This document shows positions 11,713-25,362 of a DNA stretch of 64,000 nucleotides, piece by piece. This DNA is from Sipunculus nudus (lineage: Eukaryota > Annelida > Sipuncula > Golfingiida > Sipunculidae): NCBI GenBank assembly GCA_026874595.1, contig CM049320.1, positions 17,558,988 to 17,622,987 on the forward strand, read 5' to 3'. The notes beneath the pieces are model-generated. The model was not told the origin of the DNA and ran no database searches. It saw only the letters and a list, made by a program, of their open reading frames with translations. The first letter of the stretch is position 1; each line of letters starts with the position of its first letter. The position numbers were made by a program, and so were the translations under genes.

Positions 11713-14519
11713 CTGTTTACAACACATTTATATCATGATGACTGCTCTCCTGTTTACAACACATTTTATATCATGAAGACAGCTAATTTGTTACAACATA
11801 TTTTATATCATGATGAGGGCTCTCCTGTTTACAACACATTTTATATCATGATGAGGGCTCTCCTGTTTACAACACATTTTATATCATGTTGAGGGCTCTC
11901 CTGTTTACAACACATTTTATATCATGATGACGGCTCTCCTGTTTACAACACATTTTATATCATGATGACGGCTCTCCTGTTTACAACGCATTTTATATCA
12001 TGATGACGGCTCTCCTGTTTACAACGCATTTTACATCATGATGAAGGCTCTCCTGTTTACAACGCATTTTATATCATGATGACGGCTGTCCTGTTTACAA
12101 CACATTTTATATCATGATGACAGCTCTCTTGTTACAACACATTTTATATCATGATGACGGCTCTCCTGTTAACAACACATTTTATATCATGATGACGGCT
12201 CTCCTGTTTACAACACATTTTATATCATGACAAGGGCTCTCCTGTTTACAACACATTTTATATCATGATGACGGCTCTCCTGTTTACGACACATCTTACA
12301 TCATGATGACCGTTCTACTGTTTACAACACATTTATATCATGATGACGGCTCTCCTGTTTACAACACATTTTATATCATGATGAAAGCTCTCTTGTTACA
12401 ACACATTTTATATCATGATGAGGGCTCTCCTGTTTACAACACATTTTATATCATGATGAGGGCTCTCCTGTTTACAACACATTTTATATCATGATGAGGG
12501 CTCTCCTGTTTACAACACATTTTATATCATGATGAGGGCTCTCCTGTTAACAACACATTTTATATCATGATGACGGCTCTCCTGTTTACAACACATTTTA
12601 TATCATGACAAGGGCGCTCCTGTTTACAACACATTTATATCATGATGACGGCTAATCTGTTTACAACACATTTTATATCATGATGACGGCTCTCCTATTA
12701 ACAACACGTTTTATATCATGATGACGGCTTTTCTGTTTACAACACATTTTATTTCATGATGAGGGCCCTCCTGTTTACAACACATTTTATATCATGATGA
12801 GGGCTCTCCTGTTTACAACACATTTTATATCATGATGAGGGCTCTCCTGTTTACAACACATTTTATATCATGATGACGGTTCTCCTGTTAACAACACATT
12901 TTATATCATGATGACGGCTCTCCTGTTTACAACACATTTTATATCATGACAAGGGGTCTCCTGTTTACAACACATTTTATATCATGATGACAGCTCTCGT
13001 GTTTACGACACATCTTACATCATGATGACCGTTCTACTGTTTACAACACATTTATATCATAATGACTGCTCTCCTGTTTACAACACATTTTATATCATGA
13101 TGACAGTTCTCTTGTTACAACACATTTTATATCATGATGAGGGCTCTCCTGTTTACAACACATTTTATATCATGATGACGGCTCTCCTGTTTACAACACA
13201 TTTTATATCATGATGAGGGCTCTCCTGTTTACAACACATTTTATATCATGATGACGGTTCTCCTGTTTACAACGCATTTTATATCATGATGACGGCTCTC
13301 CTGTTTACAACGCATTTTATATCATGATGACGGCTCTCCTGTTTACAACACATTTTACATCATGATGAAGGCTCTCCTGTTTACAACACATTTTATATCA
13401 TGATGACGGCTCTCCTGTTTACAACACATTTTATATCATGATGACGGCTCCCCTGTTTACAATACATTTTATAGCATGATGACGGCTCTCTTGTTTACAC
13501 TATATTTTATATCATGATGACGGCCCTCCTGTTTACAACACATTTTACATCATGATGAAGGCTCTCCTGTTTACAACACATTTATATCATGATGACGGCT
13601 AATCTGTTTACAACACATTTTATATCATGATGACGGCTCTCCTATTAACAACACATTTTATATCATGATGACGGCTTTTCTGTTTACAACACATTTTATT
13701 TCATGATGAGGGCTCTCCTGTTTACAACACATTTTATATCATGATGAAGGATCTCCTGTTTACAACACATTTTATATCATGATGACGGCCTTTCCTTTTT
13801 ACAACACATGTTATATCATGATGACGGCTCTCCTGTTAACAACACATTTTATATCATGATGACGGCTCTCCTGTTTACAACACATTCTATATCATGACAA
13901 GGGCTCTCCTGTTTACAACACATTTTATATCATGATGACGGCTCTCCTGTTTACGACACATCTTACATCATGATGACCGTTCTACTGTTTACAACACATT
14001 TATATCATGATGACGGCTCTCCTGTTTACAACACATTTTATATCATGATGACAGCTCTCTTGTTACAACACATTTTATATCATGATGAGGGCTCTCCTGT
14101 TTACAACACATTTTATATCATGATGAGGGCTCTCCTGTTTACAACACATTTTATATAATGATGAGAGCTCTCCTGTTTACAACACATTTTATATCATGAT
14201 GACGGTTCTCCTGTTAACAACACATTTTATATCATGATGACGGCTCTCCTGTTTACAACACATTTTATATCATGACAAGGGCTCTCCTGTTTACAACACA
14301 TTTTATATCATGATGACGGCTCTCCTGTTTACAACACATCTTACATCATGATGACCGTTCTACTGTTTACAACACATTTATATCATGATGACGGCTGTCC
14401 TGTTTACAACACATTTTATATCATGATGACAGCTCTCTTGTTACAACACATTTTATATCATGATGACGGCTCTCCTGTTAACAACACATTTTATATCATG
14501 ATGACGGCTCTCCTGTTTA
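11713..14519 (+). repeat. Copy of 7207-10014 (offset about 4,506)
   Basis: The markers at 13022, 13970 and 14348 match 8516, 9465 and 9843. The offset is 4,506 and then 4,505 after a single T loss near 13582. CATTCTATATC (near 13885) and TATAATGATGAGAGC (near 14155) show that it belongs to the same family as the 1,364-bp copies. The left part, 11428-13.2 kb, also matches 4801-6.6 kb at offset 6,627. Private changes are GATGAAAGCTC near 12381, GGCGCTCC near 12614 and ATCATAATG near 13058. Confidence 0.82.
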
Positions 14520-15646
14520 CAACACATTTTATATCATGACAAGGGCTCTCCTGTTTACAACACATTTTATATCATGATGACGGCTCTCCTGTTTACGACA
14601 CATCTTACATCATGATGACCGTTCTACTGTTTACAACACATTTATATCATGATGACGGCTCTCCTGTTTACAACACATTTTATATCATGATGACAGCTCT
14701 CTTGTTACAACACATTTTATATCATGATGAGGGCTCTCCTGTTTACAACACATTTTATATCATGATGAGGGCTCTCCTGTTTACAACACATTTTATATCA
14801 TGATGAGGGCTCTCCTGTTTACAACACATTTTATATCATGATGACGGTTCTCCTGTTAACAACACATTTATATCATGATGACGGCTCTCCTGTTTACAAC
14901 ACATTTTATATCATGACAAGGGCTCTCCTGTTTACAACACATTTATATCATGATGACGGCTGTCCTGTTTACAACACATTTTATATCATGATGACAGCTC
15001 TCTTGTTACAACACATTTTATATCATGATGAGGGCTCTCCTGTTTACAACACATTTTATATCATGATGAGGGCTCTCCTGTTTACAACACATTTTATATC
15101 ATGATGATGGCTCTCCTGTTTACAACACATTTTATATCATGATGAGGGTTCTCCTGTTTACAACACATTTTAGATCATGATGACGGCTCTCCTGTTTACA
15201 ACGCATTTTATATCATGATGACGGCTCTCCTGTTTACAACACATTTTACTAAATGATGAAGGCTCTCCTGTTTACAACATATTTTATATCATGATGACGG
15301 CTCTCCTGTTTACAACACATTTTATATCATGATGACGGCTCCCCTGTTTACAACACAGTTTATATCATGATGACGGCTCTCTTGTTTACACTATATTTTA
15401 TATCATGATGACGGCTCTCCTGTTTACAACGCATTTTACATCATGATGAAGGCTCTCCTGTTTACAACACATTTTATATCATGATGACGGCTTATCTGTT
15501 TACAACACATTTTATATCATGATGACGGCTCTCCTATTAACCACACGTTTTATATCATGATGACGGCTTTTCTGTTTACAACACATTTTTTTTCATGATG
15601 AGGGCTCTCCTGTTTACAACACATTTTATATCATGATGAGGGCTCT
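14520..15646 (+). repeat. Linking satellite segment, family of 28.1-29.2 kb
   Basis: The marker series GACCGTTCTACTG, GACGG, GACAGCTCTCTTG, three GAGGG units and GACGGTT...TTAAC is followed by the rare ACTAAATGATGAAGG variant at 15247. The same series recurs at 28.1-29.2 kb (ACTAAATG near 28833) and 53.7-54.7 kb. The offset to the 28-kb copy is about 13,584. Here one unit has GATGATGGC (near 15105) and another TTTAGATC (near 15171), both private. The segment also contains the GGCTTATCTG and CTATTAACCACACG variants that tie it to the window start. Confidence 0.75.
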
Positions 15647-18600
15647 CCTGTTTACAACACATTTTATATCATGATGAGGGCTCTCCTGTTTACAACACAT
15701 TTTATATCATGATGAAGGTTCTCCTGTTAACAACACATTTTATATCATGATGACGGCTCTCCTGTTTACAACACATTTTATATCATGACAAGGGGTCTCC
15801 TGTTTACAACACATTTTATATCATGATGACAGCTCTCCTGTTTACAACACATCTTACATCATGATGACCGTTCTACTGTTTACAACACATTTATATCATG
15901 ATGACTGCTCTCCTGTTTACAACACATTTTATATCATGAAGACAGCTAACTTGTTACAACATATTTTATATCATGATGAGGGCTCTCCTGTTTACAACAC
16001 ATTTTATATCATGATGAGGGCTCTCCTGTTTACAACACATTTTATATCATGATGAGGGCTCTCCTGTTTACAACACATTTTATGTCATGATGACGGCTCT
16101 CCTGTTTACAACACATTTTATATCATGATGACGGCTCTCCTGTTTACAACGCATTTTATATCATGACGACGGCTGTCCTATTTACAACACATTTTACATC
16201 ATGATGAAGGCTCTCCTGTTTACAACACATTTTATATCATGATGACGGCTCTCCCGTTTACAACACATTTTATAACATGATGACGGCTCCCCTGTTTACA
16301 ACACATTTTATATCATGATGACGGCTCTCTTGTTTACACTATATTTTATATCATGATGACAGCTCTCTTGTTACAACACATTTTATATCATGATGAGGGC
16401 TCTCCTGTTTACAACACATTTTACATCATGATGAAGGCTCTCCTGTTTACAACACATTTTATATCATGATGACGGCTCTCCTGTTTACAACACATTATAT
16501 CATGATGAGGGCTCTCCTGTTTATAACACATCTTACATCATGATGACCGTTCTACTGTTTACAACACATTTATATCATGATGACGGCTCTCCTGTTTACA
16601 ACACATTTTATATCATGATGACAGTTCTCTTGTTACAACACATTTTATATCATGATGAGGGCTCTCCTGTTTACAACACATTTTATATCATGATGACGGC
16701 TCTCCTGTTTACAACACATTTTATATCATAATGAGGGCTCTCCTGTTTACAACACATTTTATATCATGATGACGGTTCTCCTGTTTACAACGCATTTTAT
16801 ATCATGATGACGGCTCTCCTGTTTACAACGCATTTTATATCATGATGACGGCTCTCTTGTTTACAACACATTTTACATCATGATGAAGGCTCTCCTGTTT
16901 ACAACACATTTTATATCATGATGACGGCTCTCCTGTTTACAACACATTTTATATCATGATGACGGCTCCCCTGTATACAATACATTTTATAGCATGATGA
17001 CGGCTCTCTTGTTTACACTATATTTTATATCATGATGACGGCTCTCCTGTTTACATCACATTTTACATCATGATGAAGGCTCTCCTGTTTACAACACATT
17101 TTATATCATGATGACGGCTAATCTGTTTACAACACATTTTATATCATGATGACGGCTCTCCTATTAACAACACGTTTTATATCATGATGACGGCTTTTCT
17201 GTTTACAACACATTTTATTTCATGATGAGGGCTCTCCTGTTTACAACACATTTTATATCATGATGAAGGATCTCCTGTTTACAACACATTTTATATCATG
17301 ATGACGGCCTTTCCTTTTTACAACACATGCTATATCATGATGACGGCTCTCCTGTTAACAACACATTTTATATCATGATGACGGCTCTCCTGTTTACAAC
17401 ACATTTTATATCATGACAAGGGCTCTCCTGTTTACAACACATTTTATATCATGATGACGGCTCTCCTGTTTACGACACATCTTACATCATGATGACCGTT
17501 CTACTGTTTACAACACATTTATATCATGATGACGGCTCTCCTGTTTACAACACATTTTATATCATGATGACAGCTCTCTTGTTACAACACATTTTATATC
17601 ATGATGAGGGCTCTCCTGTTTACAACACATTTTATATCATGATGAGGGCTCTCCTGTTTGCAACACATTTTATATCATGATGAGGGCTCTCCTGTTTACA
17701 ACACATTTTATATCATGATGACGGTTCTCCTGTTAACAACACATTTTATATCATGATGACGGCTCTCCTGTTTACAACACATTTTATATCATGACAAGGG
17801 CTCTCCTGTTTACAACACATTTTATATCATGATGACGGCTCTCCTGTTTACAACACATCTTACATCATGATGACCGTTCTACTGTTTACAACACATTTAT
17901 ATCATGATGACGGCTGTCCTGTTTACAACACATTTTATATCATGATGACAGCTCTCTTGTTACAACACATTTTATATCATGATGACGGCTCTCCTGTTAA
18001 CAACACATTTTATATCATGATGACGGCTCTCCTGTTTACAACACATTTTATATCATGACAAGGGCTCTCCTGTTTACAACACATTTTATATCATGATGAC
18101 GGCTCTCCTGTTTACGACACATCTTACATCATGATGACCGTTCTACTGTTTACAACACATTTATATCATGATGACGGCTCTCCTGTTTACAACACATTTT
18201 ATATCATGATGACAGCTCTCTTGTTACAACACATTTTATATCATGATGAGGGCTCTCCTGTTTACAACACATTTTATATCATGATGAGGGCTCTCCTGTT
18301 TACAACACATTTTATATCATGATGAGGGCTCTCCTGTTTACAACACATTTTATATCATGATGAGGGCTCTCCTGTTAACAACACATTTTATATCATGATG
18401 ACGGCTCTCCTGTTTACAACACATTTTATATCATGACAAGGGCTCTCCTGTTTACAACACATTTATATCATGATGACGGCTAATCTGTTTACAACACATT
18501 TTATATCATGATGACGGCTCTCCTATTAACAACACGTTTTATATCATGATGACGGCTTTTCTGTTTACAACACATTTTATTTCATGATGAGGGCTCTCCT

Positions 18601-19468
18601 GTTTACAACACATTTTATATCATGATGAGGGCTCTCCTGTTTACAACACATCTTATATCATGATGACGGTTCTCCTGTTAACAACACATTTTATATCATG
18701 ATGACGGCTCTCCTGTTTACAACACATTTTATATCATGACAAGGGGTCTCCTGTTTACAACACATTTTATATCATGATGACAGCTCTCCTGTTTACAACA
18801 CATCTTACATCATGATGACCGTTCTACTGTTTACAACACATTTATATCATGATGACTGCTCTCCTGTTTACAACACATTTTATATCATGAAGACAGCTAA
18901 TTTGTTACAACATATTTTATATCATGATGAGGGCTCTCCTGTTTACAACACATTTTATATCATGATGAGGGCTCTCCTGTTTACAACACATTTTATATCA
19001 TGTTGAGGGCTCTCCTGTTTACAACACATTTTATATCATGATGACGGCTCTCCTGTTTACAACACATTTTATATCATGATGACGGCTCTCCTGTTTACAA
19101 CGCATTTTATATCATGATGAAGGCTCTCCTGTTTACAACACATTTTACATCATGATGAAGGCTCTCCTGTTTACAACACATTTTATATCATGATGACGGC
19201 TCTCCTGTTTACAACACATTTTATATCATGATGACGGCTCCCCTGTTTACAACACATTTTATATCATGATGACGGCTCTCTTGTTTACACTATATTTTAT
19301 ATCATGATGACAGCTCTCTTGTTACAACACATTTTATATCATGATGAGGGCTCTCCTGTTTAAAACACATTTTCCATCAGGATGAAGGCTCTCCTGTTTA
19401 CAACACATTTTATATCATGATGACGGCTCTCCTGTTTACAACACATTTTATATCATCATGACGGCTCC
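15647..19468 (+). repeat. 3,822-bp tandem duplication, copy 1
   Basis: Six marker frames (15861, 16540, 17489, 17867, 18131, 18812) each recur exactly 3,822 bp downstream with identical translations, so there is no net insertion or deletion between copies. Rare variants are shared one for one: GTATACAATAC at 16974 and 20796, ATCATAATGAGGG at 16730 and 20552, TTTGCAAC at 17660 and 21482, and GGCTGTCCTATTTAC near 16170 and 19993. The breakpoint is set by the last mismatch at 15646/19468 (T versus C in CTCYCC). Confidence 0.95.
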
Positions 19469-22400
19469 CCTGTTTACAACACATTTTATATCATGATGAG
19501 GGCTCTCCTGTTTACAACACATTTTATATCATGATGAAGGTTCTCCTGTTAACAACACATTTTATATCATGATGACGGCTCTCCTGTTTACAACACATTT
19601 TATATCATGACAAGGGGTCTCCTGTTTACAACACATTTTATATCATGATGACAGCTCTCCTGTTTACAACACATCTTACATCATGATGACCGTTCTACTG
19701 TTTACAACACATTTATATCATGATGACTGCTCTCCTGTTTACAACACATTTTATATCATGAAGACAGCTAACTTGTTACAACATATTTTATATCATGATG
19801 AGGGCTCTCCTGTTTACAACACATTTTATATCATGATGAGGGCTCTCCTGTTTACAACACATTTTATATCATGATGAGGGCTCTCCTGTTTACAACACAT
19901 TTTATGTCATGATGACGGCTCTCCTGTTTACAACACATTTTATATCATGATGACGGCTCTCCTGTTTACAACGCATTTTATATCATGACGACGGCTGTCC
20001 TATTTACAACACATTTTACATCATGATGAAGGCTCTCCTGTTTACAACACATTTTATATCATGATGACGGCTCTCCCGTTTACAACACATTTTATAACAT
20101 GATGACGGCTCCCCTGTTTACAACACATTTTATATCATGATGACGGCTCTCTTGTTTACACTATATTTTATATCATGATGACAGCTCTCTTGTTACAACA
20201 CATTTTATATCATGATGAGGGCTCTCCTGTTTACAACACATTTTACATCATGATGAAGGCTCTCCTGTTTACAACACATTTTATATCATGATGACGGCTC
20301 TCCTGTTTACAACACATTATATCATGATGAGGGCTCTCCTGTTTATAACACATCTTACATCATGATGACCGTTCTACTGTTTACAACACATTTATATCAT
20401 GATGACGGCTCTCCTGTTTACAACACATTTTATATCATGATGACAGTTCTCTTGTTACAACACATTTTATATCATGATGAGGGCTCTCCTGTTTACAACA
20501 CATTTTATATCATGATGACGGCTCTCCTGTTTACAACACATTTTATATCATAATGAGGGCTCTCCTGTTTACAACACATTTTATATCATGATGACGGTTC
20601 TCCTGTTTACAACGCATTTTATATCATGATGACGGCTCTCCTGTTTACAACGCATTTTATATCATGATGACGGCTCTCTTGTTTACAACACATTTTACAT
20701 CATGATGAAGGCTCTCCTGTTTACAACACATTTTATATCATGATGACGGCTCTCCTGTTTACAACACATTTTATATCATGATGACGGCTCCCCTGTATAC
20801 AATACATTTTATAGCATGATGACGGCTCTCTTGTTTACACTATATTTTATATCATGATGACGGCTCTCCTGTTTACATCACATTTTACATCATGATGAAG
20901 GCTCTCCTGTTTACAACACATTTTATATCATGATGACGGCTAATCTGTTTACAACACATTTTATATCATGATGACGGCTCTCCTATTAACAACACGTTTT
21001 ATATCATGATGACGGCTTTTCTGTTTACAACACATTTTATTTCATGATGAGGGCTCTCCTGTTTACAACACATTTTATATCATGATGAAGGATCTCCTGT
21101 TTACAACACATTTTATATCATGATGACGGCCTTTCCTTTTTACAACACATGCTATATCATGATGACGGCTCTCCTGTTAACAACACATTTTATATCATGA
21201 TGACGGCTCTCCTGTTTACAACACATTTTATATCATGACAAGGGCTCTCCTGTTTACAACACATTTTATATCATGATGACGGCTCTCCTGTTTACGACAC
21301 ATCTTACATCATGATGACCGTTCTACTGTTTACAACACATTTATATCATGATGACGGCTCTCCTGTTTACAACACATTTTATATCATGATGACAGCTCTC
21401 TTGTTACAACACATTTTATATCATGATGAGGGCTCTCCTGTTTACAACACATTTTATATCATGATGAGGGCTCTCCTGTTTGCAACACATTTTATATCAT
21501 GATGAGGGCTCTCCTGTTTACAACACATTTTATATCATGATGACGGTTCTCCTGTTAACAACACATTTTATATCATGATGACGGCTCTCCTGTTTACAAC
21601 ACATTTTATATCATGACAAGGGCTCTCCTGTTTACAACACATTTTATATCATGATGACGGCTCTCCTGTTTACAACACATCTTACATCATGATGACCGTT
21701 CTACTGTTTACAACACATTTATATCATGATGACGGCTGTCCTGTTTACAACACATTTTATATCATGATGACAGCTCTCTTGTTACAACACATTTTATATC
21801 ATGATGACGGCTCTCCTGTTAACAACACATTTTATATCATGATGACGGCTCTCCTGTTTACAACACATTTTATATCATGACAAGGGCTCTCCTGTTTACA
21901 ACACATTTTATATCATGATGACGGCTCTCCTGTTTACGACACATCTTACATCATGATGACCGTTCTACTGTTTACAACACATTTATATCATGATGACGGC
22001 TCTCCTGTTTACAACACATTTTATATCATGATGACAGCTCTCTTGTTACAACACATTTTATATCATGATGAGGGCTCTCCTGTTTACAACACATTTTATA
22101 TCATGATGAGGGCTCTCCTGTTTACAACACATTTTATATCATGATGAGGGCTCTCCTGTTTACAACACATTTTATATCATGATGAGGGCTCTCCTGTTAA
22201 CAACACATTTTATATCATGATGACGGCTCTCCTGTTTACAACACATTTTATATCATGACAAGGGCTCTCCTGTTTACAACACATTTATATCATGATGACG
22301 GCTAATCTGTTTACAACACATTTTATATCATGATGACGGCTCTCCTATTAACAACACGTTTTATATCATGATGACGGCTTTTCTGTTTACAACACATTTT

Positions 22401-23290
22401 ATTTCATGATGAGGGCTCTCCTGTTTACAACACATTTTATATCATGATGAGGGCTCTCCTGTTTACAACACATCTTATATCATGATGACGGTTCTCCTGT
22501 TAACAACACATTTTATATCATGATGACGGCTCTCCTGTTTACAACACATTTTATATCATGACAAGGGGTCTCCTGTTTACAACACATTTTATATCATGAT
22601 GACAGCTCTCCTGTTTACAACACATCTTACATCATGATGACCGTTCTACTGTTTACAACACATTTATATCATGATGACTGCTCTCCTGTTTACAACACAT
22701 TTTATATCATGAAGACAGCTAATTTGTTACAACATATTTTATATCATGATGAGGGCTCTCCTGTTTACAACACATTTTATATCATGATGAGGGCTCTCCT
22801 GTTTACAACACATTTTATATCATGTTGAGGGCTCTCCTGTTTACAACACATTTTATATCATGATGACGGCTCTCCTGTTTACAACACATTTTATATCATG
22901 ATGACGGCTCTCCTGTTTACAACGCATTTTATATCATGATGAAGGCTCTCCTGTTTACAACACATTTTACATCATGATGAAGGCTCTCCTGTTTACAACA
23001 CATTTTATATCATGATGACGGCTCTCCTGTTTACAACACATTTTATATCATGATGACGGCTCCCCTGTTTACAACACATTTTATATCATGATGACGGCTC
23101 TCTTGTTTACACTATATTTTATATCATGATGACAGCTCTCTTGTTACAACACATTTTATATCATGATGAGGGCTCTCCTGTTTAAAACACATTTTCCATC
23201 AGGATGAAGGCTCTCCTGTTTACAACACATTTTATATCATGATGACGGCTCTCCTGTTTACAACACATTTTATATCATCATGACGGCTCC
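19469..23290 (+). repeat. 3,822-bp tandem duplication, copy 2
   Basis: Direct adjacent copy of 15647-19468. The junction falls inside one monomer and keeps the 38-bp register. The copy ends at 23290, after which the array continues with units unlike the start of copy 1. The rare TTTAAAACAC and CCATCAGGATG variants occur in both copies (near 19362 and 23184). I saw no substitution between the copies at the landmarks checked. Confidence 0.95.
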
Positions 23291-23391
23291 CCTGTTTACA
23301 ACACATTTTATATCATGATGACGGCTCTCCTGTTTACAACGCATTTTATATCATGATGACGGCTCTCTTGTTACAACACATTTTATATCAT

Positions 23392-23427
23392 GATGAGGGC
23401 TCTCCTGTTTACAACACATTATATCAT
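23392..23427 (+). repeat. 36-bp short monomer (ACATTATATC)
   Basis: A GAGGG unit whose tail lost two bases (ACATTATATC). It recurs in the same context (after GACGGCTCTCTTGTTAC, before GAGGG and CATCTTACATC) near 25172, 26533, 30204, 40426, 43036, 46819, 48937, 50717, 52078 and 55749. A related two-base loss near 16490 and 20312 sits in a different unit. The loss joins two otherwise closed frames, which is why the longest open frames in the window (100 codons) all span this unit. Confidence 0.9.
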
Positions 23428-24001
23428 GATGAGGGCTCTCCTGTTTACAACACATCTTACATCATGATGACCGTTCTACTGTTTACAACACATTTATATC
23501 ATGATGACTGCTCTCCTGTTTACAACACATTTTATATCATGATGACAGTTCTCTTGTTACAACACATTTTATATCATGATGAGGGCTCTCCTGTTTACAA
23601 CACATTTTATATCATGATGACGGCTCTCCTGTTTACAACACATTTTATATCATGATGAGGGCTCTCCTGTTTACAACACATTTTATATCATGATGACGGT
23701 TCTCCTGTTTACATCGCATTTTATATCATGATGACGGCTCTCCTGTTTACAACGCATTTTATATCATGATGACGGCTCTCCTGTTTACAACACATTTTAC
23801 ATCATGATGAAGGCTCTCCTGTTTACAACACATTTTATATCATGATGACCGCTCTCCTGTTTACAACACATTTTATATCATGATGACGGCTCCCCTGTTT
23901 ACAATACATTTTATAGCATGATGACGGCTCTCTTGTTTACACTTATATTTTATATCATGATGACGGCTCTCCTGTTTACAACACATTTTACATCATGATG
24001 A

Positions 24002-25362
24002 AGGCTCTCCTGTTTACAACACATTTTATATCATGGTGACGGCTAATCTGTTTACAACACATTTTATATCATGATGACGGCTCTCCTATTAACAACACGT
24101 TTTATATCATGATGACGGCTTTTCTGTTTACAACACATTTTTTTTCATGATGAGGGCTCTCCTGTTTACAACACATTTTATATCATGATGAAGGATCTCC
24201 TGTTTACAACACATTTTATATTATGATGACGGCCTTTCCTTTTTACAACACATGTTATATCATGATGACGGCTCTCCTGTTAACAACACATTTTATATCA
24301 TGATGACGGCTCTCCTGTTTACAACACATTTTATATCATGACAAGGGGTCTCCTGTTTACAACACATTTTATATCATGATGACAGCTCTCCTGTTTACAA
24401 CACATCTTACATCATGATGACCGTTCTACTGTTTACAACACATTTATATCATGATGACTGCTCTCCTGTTTACAACACATTTTATATCATGAAGACAGCT
24501 AATTTGTTACAACATATTTTATATCATGATGAGGGCTCTCCTGTTTACAACACATTTTATATCATGATGAGGGCTCTCCTGTTTACAACACATTTTATAT
24601 CATGTTGAGGGCTCTCCTGTTTACAACACATTTTATATCATGATGACGGCTCTCCTGTTTACAACACATTTTATATCATGATGACGGCTCTCCTGTTTAC
24701 AACGCATTTTATATCATGATGACGGCTCTCCTGTTTACAACACATTTTACATCATGATGAAGGCTCTCCTGTTTACAACACATTTTATATCATGATGACG
24801 GCTCTCCTGTTTACAACACATTTTATATCATGATGACGGCTCCCCTGTTTACAACACATTTTATATCATGATGACGGCTCTCTTGTTTACACTATATTTT
24901 ATATCATGATGACAGCTCTCTTGTTACAACACATTTTATATCATGATGAGGGCTCTCCTGTTTACAACACATTTTCCATCAGGATGAAGGCTCTCCTGTT
25001 TACAACACATTTTATATCATGATGACGGCTCTCCTGTTTACAACACATTTTATATCATCATGACGGCTCCCCTGTTTACAACACATTTTATATCATGATG
25101 ACGGCTCTCCTGTTTACAACGCATTTTATATCATGATGACGGCTCTCTTGTTACAACACATTTTATATCATGATGAGGGCTCTCCTGTTTACAACACATT
25201 ATATCATGATGAGGGCTCTCCTGTTTACAACACATCTTACATCATGATGACCGTTCTACTGTTTACAACACATTTATATCATGATGACTGCTCTCCTGTT
25301 TACAACACATTTTATATCATGATAACAGTTCTCTTGTTACAACACATTTTATATCATGATGA
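24002..25362 (+). repeat. 1,361-bp duplication, copy 1
   Basis: The markers at 24414 and 25133 recur at 25775 and 26494. Private changes here are CATGGTGAC near 24036, TTTTTTTCATGAT near 24141 and CATGATAACAG near 25321. The breakpoint is uncertain by about 40 bp because flanking units are alike. The region 22.5-23.7 kb is a more distant relative at offset 1,780. Confidence 0.88.
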
